This document shows, one piece after another, positions 26,075 through 34,865 of a stretch of DNA of 55,328 nt. The position numbers and the translations under genes are program-made. A model generated the notes under the pieces. The model saw only the letters and a program-made list of their open reading frames with translations, was not told the DNA's origin and made no database searches. The stretch spans positions 1 through 55,328 of the forward strand of contig JBBDIG010000001.1 of the NCBI GenBank assembly GCA_040880525.1, written 5' to 3'. The number at the start of each line of letters is the position of its first letter. The stretch's first letter is position 1. This stretch comes from Bacteroidia bacterium (GTDB lineage Bacteria > Bacteroidota > Bacteroidia > CAILMK01 > JBBDIG01).

Positions 26075-28000
26075 ATGAAAATTGCACCTGGTCCCCATTT
26101 GGGGCAAATCGAATTTCCCGCAGATTTACGGAAATTCAACATCGAAGACTTACCCCAGATCAGCCAGGAAGTCCGGCAGCATATTATTGATATCGTCTCT
26201 ATTTATGGGGGCCATTTCGGAGCCAGCCTGGGAGTGGTGGAACTGACCGTTGCATTGCATTACATATTCAAAACTCCTTATGATCAGCTAGTGTGGGATG
26301 TCGGGCATCAGGCGTATGGCCATAAAATACTCACCGGACGAAGATCTAATTTCATTAGCAATCGCCAATACGAGGGACTCAGTGGCTTCCCCAAACGAGG
26401 CGAAAGTGAGTATGATACTTTTGGTGTTGGCCATTCTTCTACTTCGGTATCGGCTGCTTTGGGTATGGCCGTAGCCTCGCGCATGAAGGGTGAAAGAGAC
26501 CGCCAGCATATTGCAGTGATCGGAGACGGAGCTATGACTGCCGGGATGGCCTTCGAGGGGATGAACCATGCAGGGGTTTCTGACAGCAACCTGCTGGTAG
26601 TGCTTAATGATAACTGCATGAGCATAGATCCCAACGTAGGTGCGCTGAAGGAATATCTTACTGACATTACCACCAGCCATACCTATAATAAATTCCGCGA
26701 TGACGTATGGAATGTGCTGGGCAAGATCAACAAGTTCGGACCCAAGGCACAGGTTCTGGCTTCAAACATAGAGGCGAGCGTAAAGAGCCTTCTTACCAGC
26801 CAAAGCAACATTTTTGAGGCGCTGAACTTCAGATATTTTGGACCTGTGGATGGCCATGACGTCATCCGGCTAGCAAAGCTGTTTGAAGACCTCCGTGATA
26901 TTCCGGGACCTAAGCTGCTCCATTGCATTACCGTCAAAGGAAAGGGATTTAAGGCTGCGGAAAAAGATCAAACGCTATGGCACAGCCCGGGATGTAAATT
27001 CGATAAAATTACCGGTGAGCTTTTTAAAAAGCCACCCTCTTCCCCGCAGCCCCCAAAATACCAGGATGTATTTGGCAATACACTCGTAGAACTGGCAGAA
27101 CAGAACCCAAAGATTGTTGGCATTACGCCAGCCATGCCTTCAGGATCTTCCATGAACATTATGATGAAGGTAATGCCGGACCGCGCATTTGATGTGGGAA
27201 TTGCAGAGCAACATGCCGTGACGTTTTCGGCAGGGCTGGCCACGCAAGGGCTGGTACCCTTCTGTAATATTTACAGCACTTTTATGCAGCGCGCATACGA
27301 TCAGGTGATCCATGATGTGGCGCTCCAAAACCTACATGTGGTTTTCTGCCTCGATCGCGCGGGCCTGGCAGGAGCAGATGGGCCAACGCATCATGGCTCG
27401 TTTGACATTGCTTATTTCCGCTGCATTCCTAATATGATTGTCTCAGCTCCGCTTAATGAGGAAGAACTTCGCAACCTGATGTTCACCGCCCAGGTAGAAA
27501 ATAACGGCCCCTTCTCCATTCGCTATCCACGGGGTGCAGGGGTAATGGTGGATTGGAAGAAGCCCTTCAGGAAACTTCAAATCGGTAAAGGTCAAAAGTT
27601 GCGTGATGGCCAGGAAGTCGCCATCCTTAGCATTGGCCACATCGGTAATCTTGCGATCCGTGCTTGCGAACTGCTGGAGGATGAGGGTGTCTTTCCAGCC
27701 CTCTATGATATGCGCTTCGTAAAGCCCCTTGACGAGGAACTGCTGCATGAGGTTTTCGGAAACTACAGTAAAATTATCACCGTGGAAGATGGCTGCATCC
27801 AGGGCGGTTTTGGGAGTGCGATCCTAGAATTTATGAGCGACAACGGGTATCAGGCACAGATGAAACGCCTCGGCATTCCTGATGATTTTGTAAGCCACGG
27901 TACTCAAGCAGAGCTTTATGCAGAATGCGGTTACGATGAAAAGGGAATTATGCAGGCCGTAGCCGAAATGATCGGTGAAAAAGAAACCGTCCGCCCCTGA
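26075..28000 (+). CDS. dxs: 1-deoxy-D-xylulose-5-phosphate synthase
   Basis: First step of the MEP pathway: thiamine-diphosphate-dependent condensation of pyruvate and glyceraldehyde 3-phosphate. The 641 residues show VWDVGHQAYGHKILTGRR near 70-88, the ThDP motif GDGAMTAGM...NDN at about 150-178, the catalytic Glu in DVGIAEQHAVTFSAGLA near 368-384, and the transketolase C-terminal domain from about 505. Length and motifs are complete. It supplies the same pathway as ispG at 6.7 kb. It is a monocistronic-looking gene with an AT-rich 178-base stretch after it. Confidence 0.96.
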   Translation: MKIAPGPHLGQIEFPADLRKFNIEDLPQISQEVRQHIIDIVSIYGGHFGASLGVVELTVALHYIFKTPYDQLVWDVGHQAYGHKILTGRRSNFISNRQYEGLSGFPKRGESEYDTFGVGHSSTSVSAALGMAVASRMKGERDRQHIAVIGDGAMTAGMAFEGMNHAGVSDSNLLVVLNDNCMSIDPNVGALKEYLTDITTSHTYNKFRDDVWNVLGKINKFGPKAQVLASNIEASVKSLLTSQSNIFEALNFRYFGPVDGHDVIRLAKLFEDLRDIPGPKLLHCITVKGKGFKAAEKDQTLWHSPGCKFDKITGELFKKPPSSPQPPKYQDVFGNTLVELAEQNPKIVGITPAMPSGSSMNIMMKVMPDRAFDVGIAEQHAVTFSAGLATQGLVPFCNIYSTFMQRAYDQVIHDVALQNLHVVFCLDRAGLAGADGPTHHGSFDIAYFRCIPNMIVSAPLNEEELRNLMFTAQVENNGPFSIRYPRGAGVMVDWKKPFRKLQIGKGQKLRDGQEVAILSIGHIGNLAIRACELLEDEGVFPALYDMRFVKPLDEELLHEVFGNYSKIITVEDGCIQGGFGSAILEFMSDNGYQAQMKRLGIPDDFVSHGTQAELYAECGYDEKGIMQAVAEMIGEKETVRP

Positions 28001-28178
28001 TTATTTTATTATTAATTTTAATAAAAAAGCTTTTAGCGCCTTATAATCAAGGCTCTATCCTATTATTATATAGTTTTAAATTAAAACACAAGTTTTATTA
28101 AAAGACGATTTTGAATTTCCCGAAACATTCTTCTATTCGTTTAAAAGCAAAATTTATAAGCAAATACAATCCTGATAA

Positions 28179-28592
28179 ATGTTTAAAAAAATAGAACATG
28201 TCGGTATTGCCGTAAGCAATGCCGGGGAAGCAAATGAGCTTTTCAGACGGTTGTTTGGAAAGGCGCACTATAAAGCCGAGCAGGTGGATTCTGAAAATGT
28301 GATTACCTCTTTCTTCGGGCTTGGCGATACGAAAGTGGAATTGCTTGCAACAACCGAAAAATCAGGACCTATCGGGAAATTTATCGAAAAGCGCGGTCAG
28401 GGTATTCATCACATCGCTTTTGAGGTGGACGACATTCATGCAGAAATAAGCAGGCTTAAAGAGGAAGGCTTTGATTTCATTAGTGAAATACCCAAGGATG
28501 GGGCTGACAACAAGCTCATCTGCTTTCTGCATCCAAAGAGTACCAATGGCGTCCTCGTGGAATTGTGTCAAAGTAAGCTATCCAATAGCTGA
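28179..28592 (+). CDS. mce: Methylmalonyl-CoA epimerase
   Basis: VOC-fold metalloenzyme that interconverts (R)- and (S)-methylmalonyl-CoA between propionyl-CoA or succinyl-CoA and methylmalonyl-CoA mutase. The 137 residues form two beta-alpha-beta-beta-beta repeats. Metal ligands are likely His7 (EHVGIAVSN), the His pair at 77-78 (GIHHIAFEV) and Glu128 (GVLVEL). The KGSGPIGKFIEKRG-like loop precedes the second half, as in the family. An SDR-like gene follows after 92 bases on the same strand. Mutase genes are not in the window. Confidence 0.9.
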   Translation: MFKKIEHVGIAVSNAGEANELFRRLFGKAHYKAEQVDSENVITSFFGLGDTKVELLATTEKSGPIGKFIEKRGQGIHHIAFEVDDIHAEISRLKEEGFDFISEIPKDGADNKLICFLHPKSTNGVLVELCQSKLSNS

Positions 28593-28684
28593 GGCCCATT
28601 CCAAGCCTTCCCCGGTAGTTTAGTCGGACACATTTTATTTCCCAATCTTTTGACCTTTACTTTGTCGAATAAAAATAGATTGAA

Positions 28685-29473
28685 ATGAAAATTGACCTTA
28701 CCGGAAAAACAGCAATTGTAGGAGGTGCTTCAAAAGGGATCGGGAAAGCAACTGCGCTGATATTGGCCAGGGCCGGAGCCAATGTGGTCATTCTTGCCAG
28801 AAACGAGGAAGAGTTGCAGAAAGCCTTTGCAGAGTTGGATAAAAGCAAAGGCCAGCATCATACATATATAAAAGCCGATTATAACCAGCCTGATGAACTT
28901 CGGACAAAGGTGGAAACGCTGATGGAGGAAGCCGGTGTAATTCACATTCTGGTAAATAACACAGGAGGACCTCCGCCAGGACCCGCGCATACGGCTGATA
29001 CGGCTGCTTATGAGCAGGCTTTCCGGCAACACCTCATCAGCAACCAGGTGATGGTACAAACCGTTCTGGAAGGCATGAAGAAGGTTAATTATGGCCGCAT
29101 TATCAATATTATCAGTACGTCTGTAAAACAGCCGCTAAAGGGATTGGGTGTATCAAATACAATCAGGGGTGCCGTGGCTAACTGGTCGAAAACGCTTTCG
29201 CTTGAACTCGCCTCTTTTGGAATAACCGTAAACAACATCCTTCCCGGTGCCACTAAAACTGACCGTTTAAAAGGGATTATCTCGAATAAAGCTGAAAAAG
29301 CTGGAAAGACGGTTGCAGAGATTACTGAAGAAATGCAAGATGAAATTCCTGCCGGCCGTTTCGCTCATCCGGAGGAACTGGGATATGCCGTTTGCTTTCT
29401 TGCCAGCCCTTTTGCGAGTCACATTAATGGAGTGAACTTGCCGGTAGATGGCGGCAGAACGAGTTGTCTCTAA
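28685..29473 (+). CDS. SDR-family protein with altered active site (NNTGG type)
   Basis: Rossmann-fold protein of the SDR superfamily, 262 residues. The cofactor motif is slightly unusual, GGASKGIG at 13-20, and the usual NNAG is NNTGG at 91-95. Where classical SDRs have Tyr-x3-Lys, this protein reads Ser157-x3-Arg161 (SNTIR), with Ser144 or Ser146 still present. This atypical pattern is known for a beta-ketoacyl-reductase-like SDR subgroup, so it is a family trait rather than a local mutation. Whether it is an active oxidoreductase is open. It follows the epimerase by 92 bases and ends 17 bases before the small opposing gene. Confidence 0.85.
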   Translation: MKIDLTGKTAIVGGASKGIGKATALILARAGANVVILARNEEELQKAFAELDKSKGQHHTYIKADYNQPDELRTKVETLMEEAGVIHILVNNTGGPPPGPAHTADTAAYEQAFRQHLISNQVMVQTVLEGMKKVNYGRIINIISTSVKQPLKGLGVSNTIRGAVANWSKTLSLELASFGITVNNILPGATKTDRLKGIISNKAEKAGKTVAEITEEMQDEIPAGRFAHPEELGYAVCFLASPFASHINGVNLPVDGGRTSCL

Positions 29474-29489
29474 TCTCCAGGACTACTGT

Positions 29490-29666
29490 TTATCGCTCCG
29501 CATCGTTCGTGCGCTGATGCGTTTCGGTTCTTTCGCGGTTTTCCTGCTCTTCCATTTCCTGCTGCTCATTTTCTAAATGACGCTCCTCATATTTCCGGGG
29601 ATCTGGTGTTTTTTTATCATATCGCTCATTCTTTTCGGGAGGAGATTTTTGCTTTTTATCAGCCAT
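29490..29666 (-). CDS. Small charged protein, 58 residues
   Basis: Unrecognised short reading frame with an ATG and TAA. It starts MADKKQKSPPEKNERYDKK and continues as an almost wholly hydrophilic Glu/Lys/Arg/Gln-rich chain with an EEQ-type middle and no hydrophobic core, so it would be disordered or a single charged helix. It fills an otherwise empty gap between the SDR gene and infB, on the infB strand. Support is the clean start and stop, the consistent charged composition, and the lack of a competing frame. No homologous function is known to me. Confidence 0.5.
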   Translation of the reverse strand: MADKKQKSPPEKNERYDKKTPDPRKYEERHLENEQQEMEEQENRERTETHQRTNDAER

Positions 29667-29740
29667 TGTGTTGGTTATTGGTGTTGAATATATAAGCAGG
29701 AATTCGTTGCTTATTGTTCACATTTATTTATAACCAGCTC

Positions 29741-32635
29741 CTACAACTTCCTTTTCACTTCTACTTCCTCGTAAGCTTCAATGATATCTCCGCTCTTGAT
29801 GTCATTATAATTCTTAATGGAAATACCGCATTCGTATCCGGCCGCCACCTCTTTTACATCATCCTTAAATCTCTTGAGAGCGTGTATTTCACCATCATAT
29901 ACCACTACTCCCTGACGTACCAGGCGTACCTTACTATTCCGGTGTACTTTTCCGTCCAATACCATACAACCCGCTACCGTACCCACTTTGGTAATTTTGA
30001 ATACATCGCGTACTTCAATATTAGAGATAATCCTTTCCTCTACAGATGGGGCAAGCATTCCCTCCATGGCTGCTTTCACTTCCTCAATCGCATCGTAAAT
30101 TACAGAATAGAGCCTGATCTCAATTTGTTCCTGCTCTGCAAGTTTACGGGCACTTATAGAAGGCCGCACCTGAAAGCCGATAATTACAGCATCGGATGCA
30201 GAAGCCAGGAGTACATCCGATTCCGAGATCTGCCCTACACCCTTATGAATCACGTTCACCTGAATTTCCTGTGTAGACAGCTTCAGTAAGGAATCAGAAA
30301 GTGCCTCTATAGAACCATCTACATCACCTTTGATGATGACATTCAATTCCTTAAAGTTTCCAATGGCAAGCCTGCGTCCTATTTCATCAAGCGTAATATG
30401 CTTCCGTGCCCGGATGCCTTGTTCCCGGATAAGCTGCCTGCGTTTACTGGCAAAGTCTTTAGCCTGCGTTTCCGATTCCGTGACATAGAACTTATCGCCT
30501 GCCTGGGGAGCGCCATCAAAGCCTAATACCTGCACCGGTGTGGATGGGCCTGCGTTGCCCACTCTTGCACCCCTTTCGTTGTTAAGGGCCTTTACCTTTC
30601 CATAGTGGGATCCTGCTAAAATAGGGTCGCCCACTTCAAGGGTTCCTCCTTCTACAAGGACGGTGGCTACGATTCCTTTACCCTTGTCCATAGAAGCCTC
30701 TATCACTGTTCCTACAGCCCGTTTCTTAGGATCCGCCTTTAATTCGAGCATCTCTGCCTCCAAAAGCACCTTTTCCAGCAAGTCGTCTATATGCATTCCC
30801 TGTTTAGCCGAAATATCCTGGCTCTGGTATTTTCCGCCCCACTCTTCCACAAGGAGGTTCATATCTGCCAGTTGCTGCTTGATCCTAGTTGGATCAGCTA
30901 CTTCCTTATCTACCTTGTTGATCGCAAATACGATAGGAACCCCTGCTGCCTGGGCGTGGCTTATGGCCTCTTTTGTTTGTGGCATTACGCTATCATCAGC
31001 AGCCACTACAATGATGGCCACGTCAGTAACCTTAGCTCCTCTGGCGCGCATTGCCGTAAAAGCCTCATGGCCGGGAGTATCCAGAAAAGTTATATTCTTA
31101 TCATTCTCCAACACAACGGCATAAGCCCCAATGTGCTGGGTGATGCCACCGGCCTCTCCGGCAATTATATTGGAAGAGCGGATATAGTCGAGCAGAGAAG
31201 TTTTCCCGTGGTCCACGTGTCCCATGATGGTAACAATAGGTGCACGGTCTATCAGGTTTTCAGGATTATCCTCCTCTTCCATACTTGGCTCATCCACGTC
31301 TACATCTTTGAATTCCACATCATGGCCAAATTCATCTGCAATAAAAGTGATGGCCTCTGCATCGAGCCGCTGGTTTATTGATACCATCATTCCCATGCCC
31401 ATGCAGGCTGTGATAACATCCGTGACCGGAACATCAATAATGGAAGCGAGCTCTTTAACTGTTATAAACTCAGTAAGCTGGAGTGTTGTGGTTTCCTGTT
31501 CTACCTCACCGGCCTCTTTTTGCTCGCGCTGTTCTTTCTTTTTCTTCTTTAACCTGCTTTTAGAAGCCTGTTTTGGATTCTGCCCGCTCAAGCGGGATAA
31601 TGTAGCCTTTATCTGTTCCTGGATTTGCTTATCATCAATTTCGGGTTTATCAGCAGCTTTGGGCGCTCTTTCCTTTTTTGCAGCTCCGCCACGTTGCCGG
31701 GTATCAGGTGCTTTTGTTTCGGGTGCTCCCGCAATCCGTTTCCGCTTTCTCCGCTTCTTTTTGATTGATGACAGATCAGAGGTAGAAGCTACCGGCTTTT
31801 TCTTTTGAATTTTATCCAGATCTATTTTTCCAACAATTTTCAGTCCCTGGGCCTCCTTCATTACCGTCTCTCTTTTCTCCGGTCTTTTTTCTCCCTTTTC
31901 TTCCTCCTTTTGCTGATCCTGAACTTCAGGTTTTTCTTCCTCTATTCCTTCCTCTTTCTTTTCTTCCGCAACCGGCTCTATTTCCTTTTCCTCCGGAACT
32001 TCTACTATTTCTGCGGCTTCTTCAATTTCTGCTTTTTCCGCCTCCTTCTTTTCTTCCTGTTTTTTTGCAGGCCGTGCTTTTAACGCATCAAGATCCAACT
32101 TTCCTACCACCTTAAATTGCTGGCGTTCCAGCTTTTTCGGTCCTTCCTGTTTAGCCTCAACAGGTGCTTCCGGAGGTGTTTCTGGTTGTTCCTCAGCTAC
32201 GGGAGCGGTTTCTTCCTTTTCTTTCTCTTGCTCCTTCTTTACTTCCGGTTCTGCGGTTTCCTCAATTTTATCCTCGACAGGCGCCTCTTCCCTGGCAGGT
32301 TCGGGTGTCTTCTCCTTGACCGGTTCATCTTTGGGGGGTGCTGGGGTTTCAGAAACCGTATTGGATTTCACAAGTACTTCATCACCTTCCTCAGAACTTT
32401 CCTTCTCCTGTCGTTTACTCAGATCAGGTAACTGTATATTATGGGCTTTTTCCCCAACAATCTTATCCGGTTGAAATTGCTCCAGAAGTATGACATACAG
32501 CTCCTCCGGAACCTTTGTATTGGGGCTCTGTTCTATCTCGTGTCCTTTCTTATCCAGAAATTCCACGATCGTGGTCGTAGCCACATTAAGCTCTCTTGCT
32601 ACTTTTGATAATCTTTTTGCTTTGGCTTCAGCCAT
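29741..32635 (-). CDS. infB: Translation initiation factor IF-2
   Basis: GTPase that places initiator tRNA on the 30S subunit and helps 50S joining. The 964 residues start with an IF2N domain ([22 protein letters not shown] split over 9-30). A long Glu/Lys/Pro-rich linker runs from about 65 to 330, then a second IF2N domain near 385-440. The G domain has GHVDHGKT near 472-479, DTPGHE near 520 and NKVD near 575; domains II to IV follow, including the C-terminal initiator-tRNA-binding barrel. The linker repeats a short module: [11 protein letters not shown] and [11 protein letters not shown]. It is the last gene of the rimP-nusA-infB operon, 24 bases after nusA. Confidence 0.97.
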   Translation of the reverse strand: MAEAKAKRLSKVARELNVATTTIVEFLDKKGHEIEQSPNTKVPEELYVILLEQFQPDKIVGEKAHNIQLPDLSKRQEKESSEEGDEVLVKSNTVSETPAPPKDEPVKEKTPEPAREEAPVEDKIEETAEPEVKKEQEKEKEETAPVAEEQPETPPEAPVEAKQEGPKKLERQQFKVVGKLDLDALKARPAKKQEEKKEAEKAEIEEAAEIVEVPEEKEIEPVAEEKKEEGIEEEKPEVQDQQKEEEKGEKRPEKRETVMKEAQGLKIVGKIDLDKIQKKKPVASTSDLSSIKKKRRKRKRIAGAPETKAPDTRQRGGAAKKERAPKAADKPEIDDKQIQEQIKATLSRLSGQNPKQASKSRLKKKKKEQREQKEAGEVEQETTTLQLTEFITVKELASIIDVPVTDVITACMGMGMMVSINQRLDAEAITFIADEFGHDVEFKDVDVDEPSMEEEDNPENLIDRAPIVTIMGHVDHGKTSLLDYIRSSNIIAGEAGGITQHIGAYAVVLENDKNITFLDTPGHEAFTAMRARGAKVTDVAIIVVAADDSVMPQTKEAISHAQAAGVPIVFAINKVDKEVADPTRIKQQLADMNLLVEEWGGKYQSQDISAKQGMHIDDLLEKVLLEAEMLELKADPKKRAVGTVIEASMDKGKGIVATVLVEGGTLEVGDPILAGSHYGKVKALNNERGARVGNAGPSTPVQVLGFDGAPQAGDKFYVTESETQAKDFASKRRQLIREQGIRARKHITLDEIGRRLAIGNFKELNVIIKGDVDGSIEALSDSLLKLSTQEIQVNVIHKGVGQISESDVLLASASDAVIIGFQVRPSISARKLAEQEQIEIRLYSVIYDAIEEVKAAMEGMLAPSVEERIISNIEVRDVFKITKVGTVAGCMVLDGKVHRNSKVRLVRQGVVVYDGEIHALKRFKDDVKEVAAGYECGISIKNYNDIKSGDIIEAYEEVEVKRKL

Positions 32636-32659
32636 ATTGCAATTATTCTGATTAAAATA

Positions 32660-33895
32660 TTATTCGAATTCCGTACGAATGATGCTGCGGATTTCCTTTA
32701 TCGTTTCTTCCTCAAGATCAGTTCTTCTTACCAATTCCTGTACACTCAGGTTCAGAACACTCCTGCCAGTATCGCATCCGATGCTCTTCAATTCATCAAT
32801 GATCCAGCTATCAATTTCATCTGCAAATTCTTCCAGATCCACATCAAAATCCTCTTCACCGCTTTCCCGGAACACGTCTATCTCATAACCCGTAAGTTTT
32901 GCAGCAAGCTTGATATTTAAGCCTCCCTTGCCTATTGCGAGTGACACCTGATCCGACTTTAGGTATACAGAGGCTCTTTTATTTTCCGTATCTATATTGA
33001 TACTCGTAATTTTAGCAGGACTTAATGAGCGGGAAATATATAGTGTCTGGTTTACCGTGTAATTTATCACGTCAATGTTCTCGTTCCTGAGTTCACGAAC
33101 GATACCATGAATCCTGCTTCCTTTCATACCAACGCAAGCCCCCACAGGATCAATCCTGTCATCATAGGACTCCACGGCTACCTTAGCTCGCTCTCCCGGT
33201 TCTCTGACGATCTTTTTTATACTAATCAATCCGTCAGCTATTTCCGGAACTTCCAATTCAAACAATCGTTCCAGGAACATAGGAGAAGTTCTTGAAAGAA
33301 TGATTTTTGGATTATTATTGTGAAGTTCCACCTTCAGCACAATTGCACGGATGCTGTCACCTTTCTTGAAATAGTCACTGGGAATCTGCTCAGTTTTAGG
33401 GAGAATTAATTCGTTTCCATCATCGTCAAGCACTAAAATTTCCTTCTTCCAGATTTGATATACCTCTGCATTTATTATTTCTCCAATCCGGTCTTCGTAA
33501 TTCTTCAGTACGTCTTCTTTTTCCAGCTCCATGATCTTATTGATCAGGTTTTGCCGCAGGGCCTGTATCGCCCGTCTGCCGAAGGAAGCTATCTTGATTT
33601 CCTCTGACAACTCCTCCCCGACTTCAAAATCAGGTTCTATTTTTATGGCTTCTGAATAGGCAATCTGGGTATAGGGATCTTCTACGGCTCCGTCTTCCAC
33701 GATCTCGCGATTTTGCCAGATCTGTATATCTCCTTTATCAGGATTCACGATAATGTCAAAATGCTCATCTGTCCCGAATGTCTTCTTGAGCGTATTTCTG
33801 AATACCTCTTCCAGTACCTTGGACATCGTCACCCGGTCAATATTCTTCAGATCCTTTATATCACCAAAGGAATCAATGATATCGAGAGTGTTCAT
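32660..33895 (-). CDS. nusA: Transcription termination/antitermination factor NusA
   Basis: RNA polymerase-binding factor for pausing, termination and rRNA antitermination. The 411 residues show the N-terminal polymerase-binding domain (1-130, with many acidic residues), an S1 domain (about 135-205), and two KH domains: VGACVGMKGSRIHGIVREL near 250-268 and LAIGKGGLNIKLAAKLTG near 320-338. It ends with one short helical repeat and lacks the duplicated acidic C-terminal domains of E. coli NusA, as usual in this phylum. It is 30 bases after rimP and 24 before infB. Confidence 0.95.
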   Translation of the reverse strand: MNTLDIIDSFGDIKDLKNIDRVTMSKVLEEVFRNTLKKTFGTDEHFDIIVNPDKGDIQIWQNREIVEDGAVEDPYTQIAYSEAIKIEPDFEVGEELSEEIKIASFGRRAIQALRQNLINKIMELEKEDVLKNYEDRIGEIINAEVYQIWKKEILVLDDDGNELILPKTEQIPSDYFKKGDSIRAIVLKVELHNNNPKIILSRTSPMFLERLFELEVPEIADGLISIKKIVREPGERAKVAVESYDDRIDPVGACVGMKGSRIHGIVRELRNENIDVINYTVNQTLYISRSLSPAKITSINIDTENKRASVYLKSDQVSLAIGKGGLNIKLAAKLTGYEIDVFRESGEEDFDVDLEEFADEIDSWIIDELKSIGCDTGRSVLNLSVQELVRRTDLEEETIKEIRSIIRTEFE

Positions 33896-33925
33896 ATTTA
33901 TAAGCTATTATTTCTCATTTTAAAC

Positions 33926-34360
33926 TTAAACTACCACCTGCGCCTTGCTGATTTCCGAAAAATTGATCATTTCTTCAGTATCAGGTTTCCTTTCCTCATG
34001 AATGAGAATTTTATCCTCATCCACATATACCAGTTTACCCGACATTGAAGTACCGTCTTTTTTCATCACCTCTACATTCCGCCCCACATTCTTCTTGTAT
34101 TGCCTCTTTAAAACAAGCGACCGTTGCAACCCGGGAGAAGAAACCTCAAGATTATATGTTTGATCTCCTAAATCCCTTTCGTCCAGTTCCTTCCCAAATT
34201 TCCGGCTCAGTTCACCACATTGTGAGATAGTGATACCCTGATCACTGTCCACATACGCTGTAATAAGCTGTCCGGTAGCTGGCACTGACAAATCAACCAA
34301 AAAGAATTCAGTTCCTTTCAAAATCTCCTCAATCACCTGTTTAATCTGTTCCTTCCGCAT
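33926..34360 (-). CDS. rimP: Ribosome maturation factor RimP
   Basis: 30S subunit assembly factor, 144 residues from the ATG at 34360. A longer TTG-initiated reading from 34387 would run into a terminator-like hairpin in the leader and is rejected. The N-terminal domain ends with the family motif YNLEVSSPGLQRSL near 81-94, and the C-terminal SH3-like domain begins near 100 (GRNVEVMKKDG). It is the first gene of the rimP-nusA-infB operon. The promoter box is at 34415-34422, with a hairpin and T-run between it and the ATG. Confidence 0.92.
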   Translation of the reverse strand: MRKEQIKQVIEEILKGTEFFLVDLSVPATGQLITAYVDSDQGITISQCGELSRKFGKELDERDLGDQTYNLEVSSPGLQRSLVLKRQYKKNVGRNVEVMKKDGTSMSGKLVYVDEDKILIHEERKPDTEEMINFSEISKAQVVV

Positions 34361-34373
34361 AAGCAGGGCTAAT

Positions 34374-34395
34374 AAAAAAGGGGACAATCGTCCCC
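34374..34395 (-). terminator. Terminator-like hairpin in the rimP leader
   Basis: On the minus strand GGGGAC and GTCCCC (34380-34395) pair perfectly around the 4-base loop GATT and are followed by six T. The element ends 14 bases before the rimP ATG and begins about 20 bases after the -7 box. It could attenuate the operon, protect its 5' end, or end transcripts arriving from rluB. Confidence 0.65.
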
Positions 34396-34414
34396 TCTAC
34401 ACAAAACGCTCCTG

Positions 34415-34422
34415 CAAAATTA
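34415..34422 (-). promoter_or_regulatory. rimP-nusA-infB promoter -7 box (TAATTTTG)
   Basis: Minus-strand TAATTTTG, an exact TAnnTTTG match, 54 bases upstream of the rimP ATG. The expected transcript start near 34408 places the GGGGAC hairpin within the first 30 bases of the mRNA. A clear -33 TTTG is not seen. Confidence 0.5.
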
Positions 34423-34865
34423 GGAATTTCCCGCATAAAAGCTATTTGAGCATTCAAGGTTATTTATAAGGAATAGAGCAGTAAATTAAGTTTTCTCAGA
34501 GGTTTTTCCACTTTTCCACCTCCTTAACTTTTTAGAATAAATATTTAAAGAGATATAAAATGAACGACTATTAGCTCTGTGTATAGCTGGAAATCTTTTG
34601 GGCAGAACGCTTGCCTGAAAGATTCTTAACAAAATGACTGCTTTTATATACACAGTTTTTAACAGGAAAAATGGGCCTGGCGCTACCCAAAGGGAGGAGA
34701 ATGGATTTATAAACAGGAATGGAATACACTGAGTGCTGTGGGAAATTTACTACGGTCAGGATGTCAGGAAACCTGAATCTTGCAGGGAGAAGCTGATGAG
34801 GAAGCAGTGGATGAGCCACGTTTACTCCACAATTGTAATGTAAGGAAGTAGCTGTTCACAATAGA
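34423..34865. other. Long intergenic stretch between rluB-like and rimP genes
   Basis: About 440 bases with no convincing gene. An 82-codon minus-strand frame at 34571-34819 lacks protein character. No tRNA is visible, in contrast to the metY gene upstream of rimP in E. coli. The main structured part is the nested inverted repeat at 34577-34655. Confidence 0.6.
34577..34660 (+). ncRNA. Candidate structured RNA: nested inverted repeats
   Basis: Outer arms CTGTGTATA (34577-34585) and TATACACAG (34647-34655) are perfect 9-bp complements. Inside lies a second hairpin: AATCTTT (34592-34598) with AAAGATT (34618-34624), a symmetrical TG/TG internal loop, and GGCA/TGCC closing a 7-base loop. Five T follow the outer arm on the plus strand, as at the end of a terminator. 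Either strand could fold; on the minus strand it would lie upstream of the rimP promoter. Confidence 0.35.

Noticed and set aside
31224..31808. Long plus-strand frames opposite infB
   Set aside because: Ser- and Phe-rich low-complexity products that mirror the Lys/Glu-rich IF-2 linker on the other strand.
34571..34819. 82-codon minus-strand frame between rluB and rimP
   Set aside because: Looks like a translation of AT-rich non-coding sequence and crosses the nested inverted repeat.
34361..34865. Possible initiator tRNA gene upstream of rimP, as in E. coli
   Set aside because: No cloverleaf, T-loop or CCA end could be found on either strand.
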